From Defluviitaleaceae bacterium (GTDB lineage Bacteria > Bacillota > Clostridia > Lachnospirales > WQUN01): 50,593 nt of DNA. Shown here one piece after another: positions 1 to 7,730 of the stretch (its first letter is position 1; every line of letters begins with the position of its first letter). A program made the translations under genes and the position numbers. The stretch is taken from positions 1 through 50,593 of the forward strand of contig WRLD01000023.1 of assembly GCA_009777845.1 (NCBI GenBank). Direction: 5' to 3'. The notes beneath the pieces are model-generated. The model saw only the letters and a program-made list of their open reading frames with translations. It had not been told where the DNA came from and did no database searches.

Positions 1-566
1 GCCAAAATACACAGCTTCGTGGTCTGATGCTGCCCTGTGCCAAACGCCGAGCCAGGGTCAACCTTAAAAACAATCTCGCCCTCGCATGGGCTTACGTCCT
101 CCCATTCGGGAACGATTTTCACCCTGCCCACATTAAACGGCTTAAAATGCTTTTTCCATTCATTAAGCCAGTCGCTATCGTCCGCCGATTCGACCTTTAG
201 CTCCAACGCGCCAAGCCCATCAAATTCACTCGCCAAGCACGCCAAGGCTTTCTCGATTGAACGTATTAACGTCATGCCGTTTTCGCCTTTTGCTTCCGTG
301 CCGTCTGCTTCCGTGCCGTCCGCGCCCCTTGTTTCCGTGCCGTCCGTGTCCCTCGCCACATAAAAAATCACATATATCTCATTATCGCCCACATCAAACA
401 GGCTTTCCTCGGCATAATCCCATGTCGCGGCGGCTTCGTTCAAGTGCCTTACTCGCTCCCGAGGGTTAATTATTTCCATGCCTGTGACATTGTTCTCTAA
501 CAGCACGCCAGTCACTACCTCCGCGCCTAGCTCCGTTGTTTTTATTTGCACTTTAAGCCAGTCCAT
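1..566 (-). CDS. prmA: Ribosomal protein L11 methyltransferase PrmA, N-terminal part
   Basis: PrmA uses S-adenosylmethionine to methylate ribosomal protein L11 in the cytoplasm. The ATG at 564-566 follows a GAGGTGG ribosome binding site. The first 188 residues are visible; the C-terminal half lies beyond the window. The substrate-binding half reads DWLKVQIKTTELGAEVV, then a DW..EWKKHFKPF block, and it ends in the diagnostic DPGSAFGTGQH motif that begins the methyltransferase domain. Residues of about 71-93 are an in-frame expansion with repeated DGTEA units that the family does not normally carry. Family assignment is firm from these motifs; whether the missing half is intact is unknown. Confidence 0.9.
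   Translation of the reverse strand, partial: MDWLKVQIKTTELGAEVVTGVLLENNVTGMEIINPRERVRHLNEAAATWDYAEESLFDVGDNEIYVIFYVARDTDGTETRGADGTEADGTEAKGENGMTLIRSIEKALACLASEFDGLGALELKVESADDSDWLNEWKKHFKPFNVGRVKIVPEWEDVSPCEGEIVFKVDPGSAFGTGQHQTTKLCIL
292..344 (-). repeat. In-frame GC-rich repeat inside prmA
   Basis: Three copies of a 14-15 bp unit (plus strand GCTTCCGTGCCGTC) encode DGTE(A/T) units in the middle of the PrmA substrate-recognition domain. The frame is kept, so the protein gains a short acidic linker. It looks like replication-slippage expansion. Confidence 0.7.
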
Positions 567-776
567 ACGCCACCTCAATTTCTGATATTGTGTTTTCCAA
601 AGACGTGTTGCAATTTCGTGATATTGGATATTGAGTTTTTCTTCTCGCTTTCCCCCTGCAACCTTCCTCACAACCCACTATACTAAACCTACTCCAAAAA
701 TGCAATTTCCGCAACACGGACACGGCAATCTGATTTAAGACAACAATTACCAGTCCACAAAATTTGTGAGGTTTTC
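567..776. other. Intergenic gap between prmA and repeat A1
   Basis: No ORF with a credible start or ribosome binding site was found. The stretch is AT-richer than the genes and probably holds the prmA promoter, but no clear -35/-10 pair was seen. Confidence 0.4.
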
Positions 777-888
777 GTAGGGGACGGATTTATCCGTCCC
801 GAGATTACCTCGCTTTGCGTTAATGGACGTTACCTCTACCCGAATTGACAAACGTGCGCACCTCGGGACGGATAAATCCGTCCCCTAC
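777..888. repeat. Family A nested inverted repeat, copy 1
   Basis: A 112-bp element with about 29-bp terminal inverted repeats. Each end contains a palindrome, GGGACGGAT-TT-ATCCGTCCC at the left and its AA-centred form at the right. The core contains the family landmarks TTAATGGACG and GAATTGAC. It lies in the gap between comEC and prmA. Confidence 0.9.
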
Positions 889-955
889 AGTAAATTACCG
901 CATTCTTCCTAAAATCAAATCGCCGTGCAACACGGATTCAACAAATTTTCACAAA

Positions 956-3151
956 TCACCCACCCCCCAAAACCTCCACCCCAAACCCACCAAGCACCCC
1001 TGCCCTTACCCTCACCGCCACATCAGCCACCATACACACATCGCCGTCACGCAAATACACAATCTCCACCCCGCCCAAGTCCACCTGCCCCAACGCCCGA
1101 CCCATCAACGCCGCCACCGTGCCTTCCGCATGTTCGGGCAAATACAGCGTATGCACCCGCGGAATAATGCGCGCAAGCCGCTCACTATCCTGCGGCATAG
1201 GCGGCGAGGTAAGCAAAAGCGCGGCCTTGCGGACGGCGTTCCTGTTTAATTCGTCCAACAAAACGCCCTCGCCGCCCTTTACCTCGCCGACCACAAGCAC
1301 ATCTGCACGCTTACGCAAAACCATATATCCGCCGCTCGTGTCCAGCTCCGCCACCTTTAGCCCAAGCGGGTACATATCAACAAAAATCGCACCGATTAAA
1401 ACAGCCACACACGCAACTAGCACCCCAAATCGTTGCTTAATCCGCCCAACTCCACTAGGGGCTTGCACAGAATCAAGAGCTTGCTCGGAATCAACGCCCT
1501 GCTTTGAATCAATGCCTTGCACAGAATCAACGCCCTGCGTGGAATCAAGAGCTTGCATGGAATCAAGGGCTTGCACAGAATCAACGCCCTGCATGGAATC
1601 AAGAGCTTGCTCGGAATCACCCCCACCAAACACATAAACAACCCCCAAAAGCACCCAAACCCAAAGCATAGCCACCAGCACATTGCCCCCACCACTAAGC
1701 ACCATAGAAAACGGCAACGCAGAAAAAAACATTGCCGCCGCCTCGTAAAACTTCAAAATATAAAAAATCACGCCCGAAAACAGCCCTGCCGCAGGCAAAA
1801 ACACCAGTCCGCCAAGCCCCACCAAAAAGCCCAAGACCAAAATAAGGCTAACCGTAGGCATAATCACTAAATTCCCAAGGACGGCATACAGCGGAAATTC
1901 ATAAAAATGGTACGCAAAAACAATGCTAGTAGGCGCGTAGGCGGCTATGGAAACCGCAACCACAGGGCAGAATCTTTCCATTATCATGCCACCAACTAAA
2001 TCATGCTTTTTTCTCGGTTGAGTAGCAGGAGTTGAGCGGAGGAATAACCCCCCCGCCATTTCCAACACCCGCTCAATCGGCACAGTAAGCACCGCAATCC
2101 CAAAAACCGCGCCAAAGGAAAGCTGAAAGCCCACATTAAACAAATACAACGGCTCATACACCAACAGCAAAATACACGCCCACGCCGTAGATGCCAAAAG
2201 GTCATAATCGCGGTACAAGAGCTTTGCGCCCACAAAAAAGCCGCCCATAGTCACCGCCCGAACCGTCGCCGTCCCTGCGCCTGTCATAAGGCAGTACAAA
2301 ATCATCACAACCAACGCCACCACGGCGGCGCGGCGCGCAGACAAAACAAGCGACAACGCCTTATTCACCGCAAGCATAATCACCGCGATATGCAGCCCCG
2401 AAATAGAAAGAATATGAAAAATACCCATTCTGTGATACATGTCCGACAAATCTCGCGCTAGGTCTAATCGGTCGCCCAAAATCATGGATTTCACAATGGC
2501 GGCCTCACGCGGCGGCAGAATTTCATCATACACCGCCGCGATTTTGTCACGAAGCCCACGCAAGCTAACAACAAGCGAAGCCCTCACCTCGCCTGCGATT
2601 ATTTCCTCGGGCAGGATTTTTGCATCTATTTTTTGGGAACGCAAATGCAGAAATTCGTTATAGCCAAGGCTCGCCGTTCGCTCTAGCGGAAGCAGCTCGC
2701 CAGTAACCGTTACCTCCTGCCCCAACGCTAACGGCTCTTGGTGAGGCGCGATATACGCCATCACGCGGCTGCGCCGCTTGCAATTTCGGCGGACGATGGT
2801 GGGAATGTCGTCACGAGGGGAAGTTTCCTTGTATATAAAGGATTCCATTCTAATAATAACCCTCTGATTCCCACCGCCAGTGTACCCCATATCGACCACC
2901 ACGCCAGAAAAAACCGCAGGTGTAGGCTCGTTTATATAGCTATGTAAGCTCGCTTCGCTTCGCCACGCCCCGAGCAAAAAGAACGCGATACAAAAAACAA
3001 ACGGCAGATACCGATACACACGAAACAAAATAAACGCAAAGACCACAGCCGCCGCAAAAAAATAAAGCTCGAACACCACGCCGCAAATAAAAAAAACCAA
3101 CAGCCACAAAACAGGGCGAGTTAATGCCTTAGCTTGCGATTGCTTGTTCAC
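956..3151 (-). CDS. comEC: ComEC/Rec2-family DNA uptake channel protein
   Basis: ComEC forms the membrane channel for uptake of single-stranded DNA during competence. Residues 10-60 are hydrophobic, about 80-180 form the DUF4131-type soluble region, and the competence domain carries the signature HILSISGLHIA near residue 246. Several further membrane segments follow. The start is a GTG whose GTGA overlaps the plsY stop, with AAGGAA upstream, so the two genes are translationally coupled. Three oddities are visible. Residues 110-123 are encoded by a family D repeat fragment. Residues about 509-562 are nine hexapeptide repeats (DSxQxx). The C-terminal lactamase-like part lacks a THxxxDH metal site, reading LLLTSPPMPQD where it would be expected. 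Function in uptake is known for the family; activity here is uncertain. Confidence 0.9.
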   Translation of the reverse strand: MNKQSQAKALTRPVLWLLVFFICGVVFELYFFAAAVVFAFILFRVYRYLPFVFCIAFFLLGAWRSEASLHSYINEPTPAVFSGVVVDMGYTGGGNQRVIIRMESFIYKETSPRDDIPTIVRRNCKRRSRVMAYIAPHQEPLALGQEVTVTGELLPLERTASLGYNEFLHLRSQKIDAKILPEEIIAGEVRASLVVSLRGLRDKIAAVYDEILPPREAAIVKSMILGDRLDLARDLSDMYHRMGIFHILSISGLHIAVIMLAVNKALSLVLSARRAAVVALVVMILYCLMTGAGTATVRAVTMGGFFVGAKLLYRDYDLLASTAWACILLLVYEPLYLFNVGFQLSFGAVFGIAVLTVPIERVLEMAGGLFLRSTPATQPRKKHDLVGGMIMERFCPVVAVSIAAYAPTSIVFAYHFYEFPLYAVLGNLVIMPTVSLILVLGFLVGLGGLVFLPAAGLFSGVIFYILKFYEAAAMFFSALPFSMVLSGGGNVLVAMLWVWVLLGVVYVFGGGDSEQALDSMQGVDSVQALDSMQALDSTQGVDSVQGIDSKQGVDSEQALDSVQAPSGVGRIKQRFGVLVACVAVLIGAIFVDMYPLGLKVAELDTSGGYMVLRKRADVLVVGEVKGGEGVLLDELNRNAVRKAALLLTSPPMPQDSERLARIIPRVHTLYLPEHAEGTVAALMGRALGQVDLGGVEIVYLRDGDVCMVADVAVRVRAGVLGGFGVEVLGGG
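1459..1620 (-). repeat. 18-bp tandem repeat inside comEC (9 units)
   Basis: Nine in-frame 18-bp units encode DSEQAL, DSMQGV, DSVQAL and variants. They sit between the last membrane helices and the C-terminal soluble domain, and probably make a flexible hydrophilic linker. Copy number may vary between strains. Confidence 0.9.
2797..2817 (-). repeat. Family D repeat fragment inside comEC coding sequence
   Basis: Twenty-one bases here are identical, as reverse complement, to 17530-17550 next to recN. Both read CTCGTGACGAC followed by ATTCCCACCA on one strand. In comEC they encode SPRDDIPTI. Identity of this length suggests that a family D element was captured in frame. Confidence 0.65.
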
Positions 3152-3747
3152 AATTCCTTGCTCAAAAATTTTCGCTCTGTTCCGTTTAGTAGCTTCGCTA
3201 TGTTGCCCCTATGAAGTACCCAAATAAGCGCGGCAAGCCCGACCATAAGCAAAACCACTTCCAAGCCGTAATCGAAGAAAAAAAACAACAAAACAGGCGC
3301 GAGTGCAGTCACCACAAGCGAGCCGAGCGAAATATACCGAGTAATCGCAACCAAAACCGCGCCTATTCCAAAGGCGATGAGTGCCATTCGCCAATCCAGC
3401 ATAAGAATAAGCGCGACCGCACAGGAGGCACCCTTGCCGCCGCGGAATTTTAACAGCACAGGGAAGCAATGTCCCAAAACCGCGCCGCAGCCTGCATAAA
3501 CGCTAGGCAAAACGCCCTGCTCCTTGAACACAAGCCCAGCCAAAGCAAACGCCAAAATCCCCTTGCAAATATCCACCGCAAAAACAATTGCCCCAAACCG
3601 CTTGCCCAAGGTACGTGTCACATTCGTCATGCCTGCGTTTTTACTGCCATGCTCGCGAATGTCTATGCCCTGCATTTTTCCTATATAGTAGGCAGTCTGC
3701 ACACAGCCCAAGGCGTAGCCGATTAGTAACGCAACTAGTCTGTACAT
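3148..3747 (-). CDS. plsY: Glycerol-3-phosphate acyltransferase PlsY
   Basis: PlsY is a membrane enzyme that transfers an acyl group from acyl phosphate to glycerol 3-phosphate, the first step of phospholipid synthesis. The ATG at 3745-3747 was chosen because AGAAGGAG lies 7-8 bases upstream and because MYRLVALLIGYALG begins the first helix; a longer reading frame has no such support. The resulting 199 residues match the usual family length. Family motifs are visible: HGSKNAGMTNVTRTLGKRFG, then FRGGKGAS, then HRGNIAKLLNGTE near the C terminus. It starts 4 bases after the der stop and its own stop overlaps the comEC GTG, giving a der-plsY-comEC operon. Confidence 0.95.
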   Translation of the reverse strand: MYRLVALLIGYALGCVQTAYYIGKMQGIDIREHGSKNAGMTNVTRTLGKRFGAIVFAVDICKGILAFALAGLVFKEQGVLPSVYAGCGAVLGHCFPVLLKFRGGKGASCAVALILMLDWRMALIAFGIGAVLVAITRYISLGSLVVTALAPVLLFFFFDYGLEVVLLMVGLAALIWVLHRGNIAKLLNGTERKFLSKEL

Positions 3748-3751
3748 GCCG

Positions 3752-5071
3752 CTACTCCTTCTTATCCCTAACCACAAAATGTATAGGCGTGCCGTCAAAG
3801 CCAAACGCTTCACGGATTTTATTCTCCAAATACCGCGTATACGAAAAGTGCATTAGCCGACTGTCGTTCACAAACAGCACAAACGTGGGCGGCTTGACAG
3901 ACACCTGCGTGGCGTAATAAATCCGCAACGCCCTGCCCTTGTCGGTGGGCGGTGTGTGCATGACCGTGGCCTCCAATATTACGTCGTTTAGTACGCCTGT
4001 AGCCACGCGCTGTGCGTGGTTTTGGTACACCGCGTAAATTAGCTCAAATAGCTTGTGGATTCTCTGCCCTGTCAACGCGCTTACAAACAGCTTGGGCGCG
4101 TAGGGCATGTATTTCAGCTCTGTTTCTAGCTGTGCGGTAAATTCGCGCATTGTTTTGTCCGTTTTTTCTATTTTGTCCCATTTGTTTACCGCAATAATAG
4201 CGGCGCGGCCTCGCTCGTGTGCTATTCCTGCGATTTTTGTATCCTGCTCGGTTATGCCCTCCTCGGCATCTACCAACAGAACGCACACGTCACAGCGTTC
4301 CACCGCCGCAAGGGTTCGCACTATGCTGTATTTCTCGATATTTTCCTTTATTTTGCTTTTTCTGCGAAGCCCTGCTGTGTCTATAAACAAATAGTCATGC
4401 CCGTCCCGCGTGAAAAACGTGTCCACAGCGTCCCTTGTTGTGCCTGGGATATTGCTGACAATAAGCCGTTCCTCGCCCAAAATTTTGTTTATAATAGAAG
4501 ATTTACCCACGTTGGGCTTGCCTACAATTGCCACGCGAATCCTTGTATCGTCCCTTTCGTCCTCGTCAGTGGGCGGAAAATGCGCCGCCACCTCGTCAAG
4601 CATATCGCCCAGCCCCAACGCCTGCCCTGCCGAAATAGGAATAGGCTCGCCGATTCCAAGCTCGTAAAATTCGTAAAGCTCGTGGTTGTCCCGCGTTGGC
4701 ACGTCCACCTTGTTCACGACCAGCACCACGTTTTTATTCGCGCGGCGAAGCATGTCCGCCACCTGCTTGTCTGCGTCCATTATGCCCGACTTTATATCCA
4801 CAAGAAAAATAATAACGTCCGCGTTCTCAATAGCGGCTTCCGCCTGCCTAAAAATATGCTTCGTCATAAAATCGTCAGAATCGGGGTCTAGCCCGCCAGT
4901 ATCAACCAGCGTAAAGCTCCTGCCGAGCCATTCCGCGTCCGCATAAAGCCTGTCCCGCGTAACGCCAGGCTTATCGTCCACAATCGCCACACGCTCGCCC
5001 ACAAGGCGGTTAAACAACGTAGATTTGCCCACATTCGGCCGCCCCACTACTGCTACTATCGGTTTTGCCAT
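3752..5071 (-). CDS. der: Ribosome biogenesis GTPase Der (EngA)
   Basis: Der has two tandem GTPase domains and assists late assembly of the 50S ribosomal subunit. The 439 residues are the usual length. The first P-loop, GRPNVGKS, lies at residues 10-17 with DTGG as its G3 motif and NKVD as G4. The second P-loop is GKPNVGKS, followed by DTAGLRRKSK and NKWD. A KH-like domain forms the last 90 or so residues. It is the first gene of the der-plsY-comEC group. Der followed by plsY is a frequent order in Bacillota. Confidence 0.97.
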   Translation of the reverse strand: MAKPIVAVVGRPNVGKSTLFNRLVGERVAIVDDKPGVTRDRLYADAEWLGRSFTLVDTGGLDPDSDDFMTKHIFRQAEAAIENADVIIFLVDIKSGIMDADKQVADMLRRANKNVVLVVNKVDVPTRDNHELYEFYELGIGEPIPISAGQALGLGDMLDEVAAHFPPTDEDERDDTRIRVAIVGKPNVGKSSIINKILGEERLIVSNIPGTTRDAVDTFFTRDGHDYLFIDTAGLRRKSKIKENIEKYSIVRTLAAVERCDVCVLLVDAEEGITEQDTKIAGIAHERGRAAIIAVNKWDKIEKTDKTMREFTAQLETELKYMPYAPKLFVSALTGQRIHKLFELIYAVYQNHAQRVATGVLNDVILEATVMHTPPTDKGRALRIYYATQVSVKPPTFVLFVNDSRLMHFSYTRYLENKIREAFGFDGTPIHFVVRDKKE

Positions 5072-5203
5072 TTATGTCACCGTCCAATCGGGGTATATGA
5101 TAACACGTTATTGATTTTCAAGCAATGGAGTGGGGGTTTAAAGATTGTTGCAAACCGTCCGACGATTTGGCATACTGAATCAAAGGGAAAGGGCGTATGT
5201 CTT

Positions 5204-5374
5204 ATGGTCTGCACGGTTGATACAGAGAAGAAGGACATGGCTGACACGGCTAATGTGCTTCGCCACAATCGCTATGTCAACGAAAAATTAGAAGAATCCG
5301 ACAAGCGAATGAGCGAGCCTAACGCGGTATGGTTTGAGCATGGCGAATTTTGGGAGAACGTAGCCGCTCTGTAG
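5204..5374 (+). CDS. Doubtful small ORF, 56 residues
   Basis: The frame runs from an ATG at 5204, preceded by AAAGGGAAAGGG, to a stop at 5372-5374. The C-terminal half (NEKLEESDKRMSEP then WFEHGEFWENV) is charged and faintly resembles the end of small antitoxins, but the family could not be named. No toxin partner is present, and a partial family B repeat begins 7 bases after the stop. It may be the remnant of a lost toxin-antitoxin gene or a chance ORF. Confidence 0.3.
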   Translation: MVCTVDTEKKDMADTANVLRHNRYVNEKLEESDKRMSEPNAVWFEHGEFWENVAAL

Positions 5375-5380
5375 GTGTAA

Positions 5381-5416
5381 TTTTCACACAGAGGGAGCGT
5401 GGCACAGCAGACAATA
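5381..5416. repeat. Family B repeat, truncated arm
   Basis: One arm only: TTTTCACACAGAGGGAGCG followed by TGGCACAGCAGACAATA. The core and opposite arm are missing. It directly follows the small ORF and precedes a family C element. Confidence 0.75.
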
Positions 5417-5439
5417 AAATGTCAGTTTAAAAGCAATTA

Positions 5440-5570
5440 AACACGGATTAAGCGGATTTACGCAGATTTACGCGGATTTTTTCCACGTAAACCACCAAAC
5501 GGCAATATATTTTCCCACGAACGAATCCGCGTAATCCGTGTAAATCCGTTAAATCCGTGTCCCATTACCC
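5440..5570. repeat. Family C inverted CGGATT array
   Basis: The left arm repeats CGGATT units (ACACGGATTAAGCGGATTT and so on); the right arm, ending at 5570, repeats AAATCCG units in reverse complement. A central spacer of about 45 bases carries GGCAATATATTTTCCCACG, which recurs at 50331-50350 in another copy. Confidence 0.8.
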
Positions 5571-5697
5571 TTAATTTACATGGATAAAACTTCTATTCCA
5601 TTGCCGTTAATTTACACGGAAAAAAACCGCGTTCCATTGCCTTTAAATTCGTGTTACATAAATCATTCGTTACGCCACTAAGGAATTGCAGGTTCTC

Positions 5698-5808
5698 GTA
5701 GGGGACGGATTTATCCGTCCCGAGGTATGCACGTTCGTCAATTCGGGACGGCTACCGTCCATTAACGCACAGCGAGGTAACCTCGGGACGGATAAATCCG
5801 TCCCCTAC
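5698..5808. repeat. Family A nested inverted repeat, copy 2 (core inverted)
   Basis: The ends match the other copies, including the left flank GCAGGTTCTCG. The core between the terminal repeats reads in the opposite direction (GCACGTTCGTCAATTC near the left end, TTAACGC near the right). It lies just upstream of ldcA and is a candidate flipped copy. Confidence 0.85.
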
Positions 5809-5879
5809 AACTAACCGACACAGCCCACAATCATGGTGAATACTCTATATCATTACCCCTAAACCAAAAGGAGTACCCC

Positions 5880-6797
5880 ATGACCACCCCCACCCCCCTA
5901 AAACAAAACGACAAGGTAGCCCTCATAGCCACAAGCGGCATTGTAAACCCCCAAAAGCTCAACCAAGGCATAAAAATCCTAGAAAACATGGGCTTACGCC
6001 CCTATGTATCACAAAGCTGTTACGCCAGCCACGAATATCTCGCGGGCGACGATACGCTACGGCTTCACGACCTGCACGCCGCGTTTGCAGACACGCAAAC
6101 ACGCGCTATTTTTGTTGCGCGCGGCGGTTATGGCGCGGCGCGGCTACTGCCCCATATAGACTACGGCTTAATCGCCAAAAATCCGAAAATTTTCGCTGGC
6201 TATAGTGACGTAACCGCCCTACACATAGCTATCAACCAAAACAGCGGTCTAGTCACCTACCACGCGCCCATGCCAGCCGCCGATTTACCTACCGCCGACA
6301 AGCAAACGCTAGACAGCTTTTATTCCATGCTTTTTACGCAAAGCACGCAAATACATTTTGATAGGTTTTCAGAGCTTGCCGTCCGCATAACCGCGCCAAT
6401 AACAGGCGGCAACCTAACCCTAATCGCCTCCACGCTAGGCACGCCCTACGAAATAGACACACGCGGCAAAATGCTATTCATGGAGGAAGTAAACGAAGAA
6501 CCCTACAAAATAGACAGGCTGCTTACGCAATTAAAGCACGCAGGCAAATTGCGTGATGCCCTAGGCTTTATCTTGGGCAGCTTCACCACTCCAAGCTCGT
6601 ACAAAAAAATACAACTCGCCATAAGCGAGCTGTTATTCCCAGAAAACAAGCCGATAATCAGCCACTTCCCCAGCGGACATTGTATGCCAAACATCACATT
6701 CCCACTAGGACAAAACGCCGAAATCCTCATGGAAGCCCCAAACGAATTTCAAATACACTTCCAAAATCAAGGCATGTCGCCACTATCTCACCTTTAA
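5880..6797 (+). CDS. ldcA: LD-carboxypeptidase, peptidase family S66 (LdcA/MccF)
   Basis: S66 enzymes remove the terminal D-alanine from tetrapeptides of recycled murein; relatives cleave microcin C-like peptides. The 305 residues match the family. The nucleophile is Ser109 in IFAGYSDVT, the glutamate is probably Glu202 in LFMEEVNEEPYKIDR, and the histidine is His267 in FPSGHCMPN. No signal peptide is seen, so the enzyme should be cytoplasmic. AAAAGGAG lies 7 bases before the ATG. It stands alone on the plus strand, convergent with the cheX operon, with a shared hairpin between them. Substrate (murein peptide or antibiotic) cannot be told from sequence. Confidence 0.93.
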   Translation: MTTPTPLKQNDKVALIATSGIVNPQKLNQGIKILENMGLRPYVSQSCYASHEYLAGDDTLRLHDLHAAFADTQTRAIFVARGGYGAARLLPHIDYGLIAKNPKIFAGYSDVTALHIAINQNSGLVTYHAPMPAADLPTADKQTLDSFYSMLFTQSTQIHFDRFSELAVRITAPITGGNLTLIASTLGTPYEIDTRGKMLFMEEVNEEPYKIDRLLTQLKHAGKLRDALGFILGSFTTPSSYKKIQLAISELLFPENKPIISHFPSGHCMPNITFPLGQNAEILMEAPNEFQIHFQNQGMSPLSHL

Positions 6798-6801
6798 CCA
6801 A

Positions 6802-6857
6802 CTGAACCGTTCGCAAAAATCGCGAACGCCTTACCGCGATTTTTGCGAACGGTTCAG
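6802..6857. terminator. Bidirectional hairpin between ldcA and cheX
   Basis: A perfect 23-bp stem (CTGAACCGTTCGC... at 6802-6824 pairing with 6835-6857) surrounds a 10-base loop. It lies between two convergent stops. The T-run is weak on both sides, so termination in both directions is an inference from position and stem strength. Confidence 0.75.
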
Positions 6858-6881
6858 ATTATGTTAAATAGTCACGCCCCA

Positions 6882-7352
6882 CTACGGTATCGCCACATGA
6901 ATCTCAAACACACTCCCATTAGCAAAATGCAACGGCACGCAAACAATCTTAGGTACCTTTACTACATTCGGGAAATCTGCCGCCGTCGCGCCCAAGCGGA
7001 TTTTCGGCGGCTTTATGTCTATTAGTATCTTTTTGCCCGAGAAAACGGTAGCCACATTGCCCGAGATAATGTTAGCAAGCTCCGAAAGCGCGGATTTTGC
7101 CATATCGTCAAGCGCATCCACTGGCATACCCATCATTAGCCGTGACGCAAAAAAGCAGCCCGCGCTTTCGTCCATATTGTACACAATTTCGCCCTCAAAC
7201 GCGCCGATTAGCCCAATAGAAACGGAAACGGGCGACACAGTATAAGGGTGCGTTTTTACAGACACCTTTCCCAGTGACGGCGTTTCGTTGCATACAGACT
7301 TAAAAACGCGCTGCGCCCCTTGCACAATAGCGTTTACATACGACACGTCCAT
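6882..7352 (-). CDS. cheX: CheX/CheC-family chemotaxis phosphatase-like protein
   Basis: CheX and CheC proteins dephosphorylate the response regulator CheY-P. The 156 residues include the family catalytic motif ExxN as Glu91 and Asn94 in SALSELANIISGNV. The rest follows the alternating strands of the family (VSVSIGLIGAFEGEIVYNM). The gene starts 2 bases after gerW, with GAGGAAT as ribosome binding site inside the end of that gene, and it is last in a four-gene operon. No other chemotaxis gene is in view, so it may act on a stand-alone receiver domain. Confidence 0.85.
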   Translation of the reverse strand: MDVSYVNAIVQGAQRVFKSVCNETPSLGKVSVKTHPYTVSPVSVSIGLIGAFEGEIVYNMDESAGCFFASRLMMGMPVDALDDMAKSALSELANIISGNVATVFSGKKILIDIKPPKIRLGATAADFPNVVKVPKIVCVPLHFANGSVFEIHVAIP

Positions 7353-7354
7353 TT

Positions 7355-7726
7355 TTATTCCTCGTCTGCTTCGTCTTTTTTGCTAAACATCGAGCCTAGG
7401 TTGAACTTGGACAAAATGCCAGGCACCATGTCTATTAGCTTGCTTACGCTCTCCTGGTGCTTCACGTTCACTAGCTGCACAGTGCCGTCCACGATTACGA
7501 CCAGTGCAGACGGTGTCATCTTCGCGCCGATTGCGCCGCCGCCGCCGATACCGCCCTTGTCGCCCTCGCCGCCGCCCATGCCTGTACCCATGCCAAAGGT
7601 CACGTCCACAAGCGGCACTATGACGATATTGCCAAAATGCGCAGGCTCGCCCACCACGGTCTTAGTTGATACAAATTCCTCCATTTTGGAAAACAGCATT
7701 TTTAAACTTTCGTGTACATTTGTCAT
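7355..7726 (-). CDS. gerW: Sporulation protein YtfJ (GerW)
   Basis: YtfJ/GerW is a small spore-associated protein needed for normal germination in Bacillus. The 123 residues contain the family core TKTVVGEPAHFGNIVIVPL, the glycine-rich loop GMGTGMGGGEGDKGGIGGGG and the segment GAIGAKMTPSALVVI. AAGGAAG precedes the ATG within the end of the DUF2953 gene. The neighbouring DUF2953 gene is a usual partner of ytfJ in Clostridia, which supports the call and points to a spore-forming lineage. Confidence 0.93.
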   Translation of the reverse strand: MTNVHESLKMLFSKMEEFVSTKTVVGEPAHFGNIVIVPLVDVTFGMGTGMGGGEGDKGGIGGGGAIGAKMTPSALVVIVDGTVQLVNVKHQESVSKLIDMVPGILSKFNLGSMFSKKDEADEE

Positions 7727-7730
7727 TTTT

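Noticed and set aside
37..363. Plus-strand ORF opposite prmA
   Set aside because: The minus strand encodes clear PrmA motifs in phase; the plus ORF is low-complexity and starts without a ribosome binding site.
777..888. Family A considered as integron attC sites or an integron cassette array
   Set aside because: The size and inverted design are similar, but no cassette ORFs alternate with the copies, no conserved GTTRRRY core site was seen, and no integrase gene is in the window.
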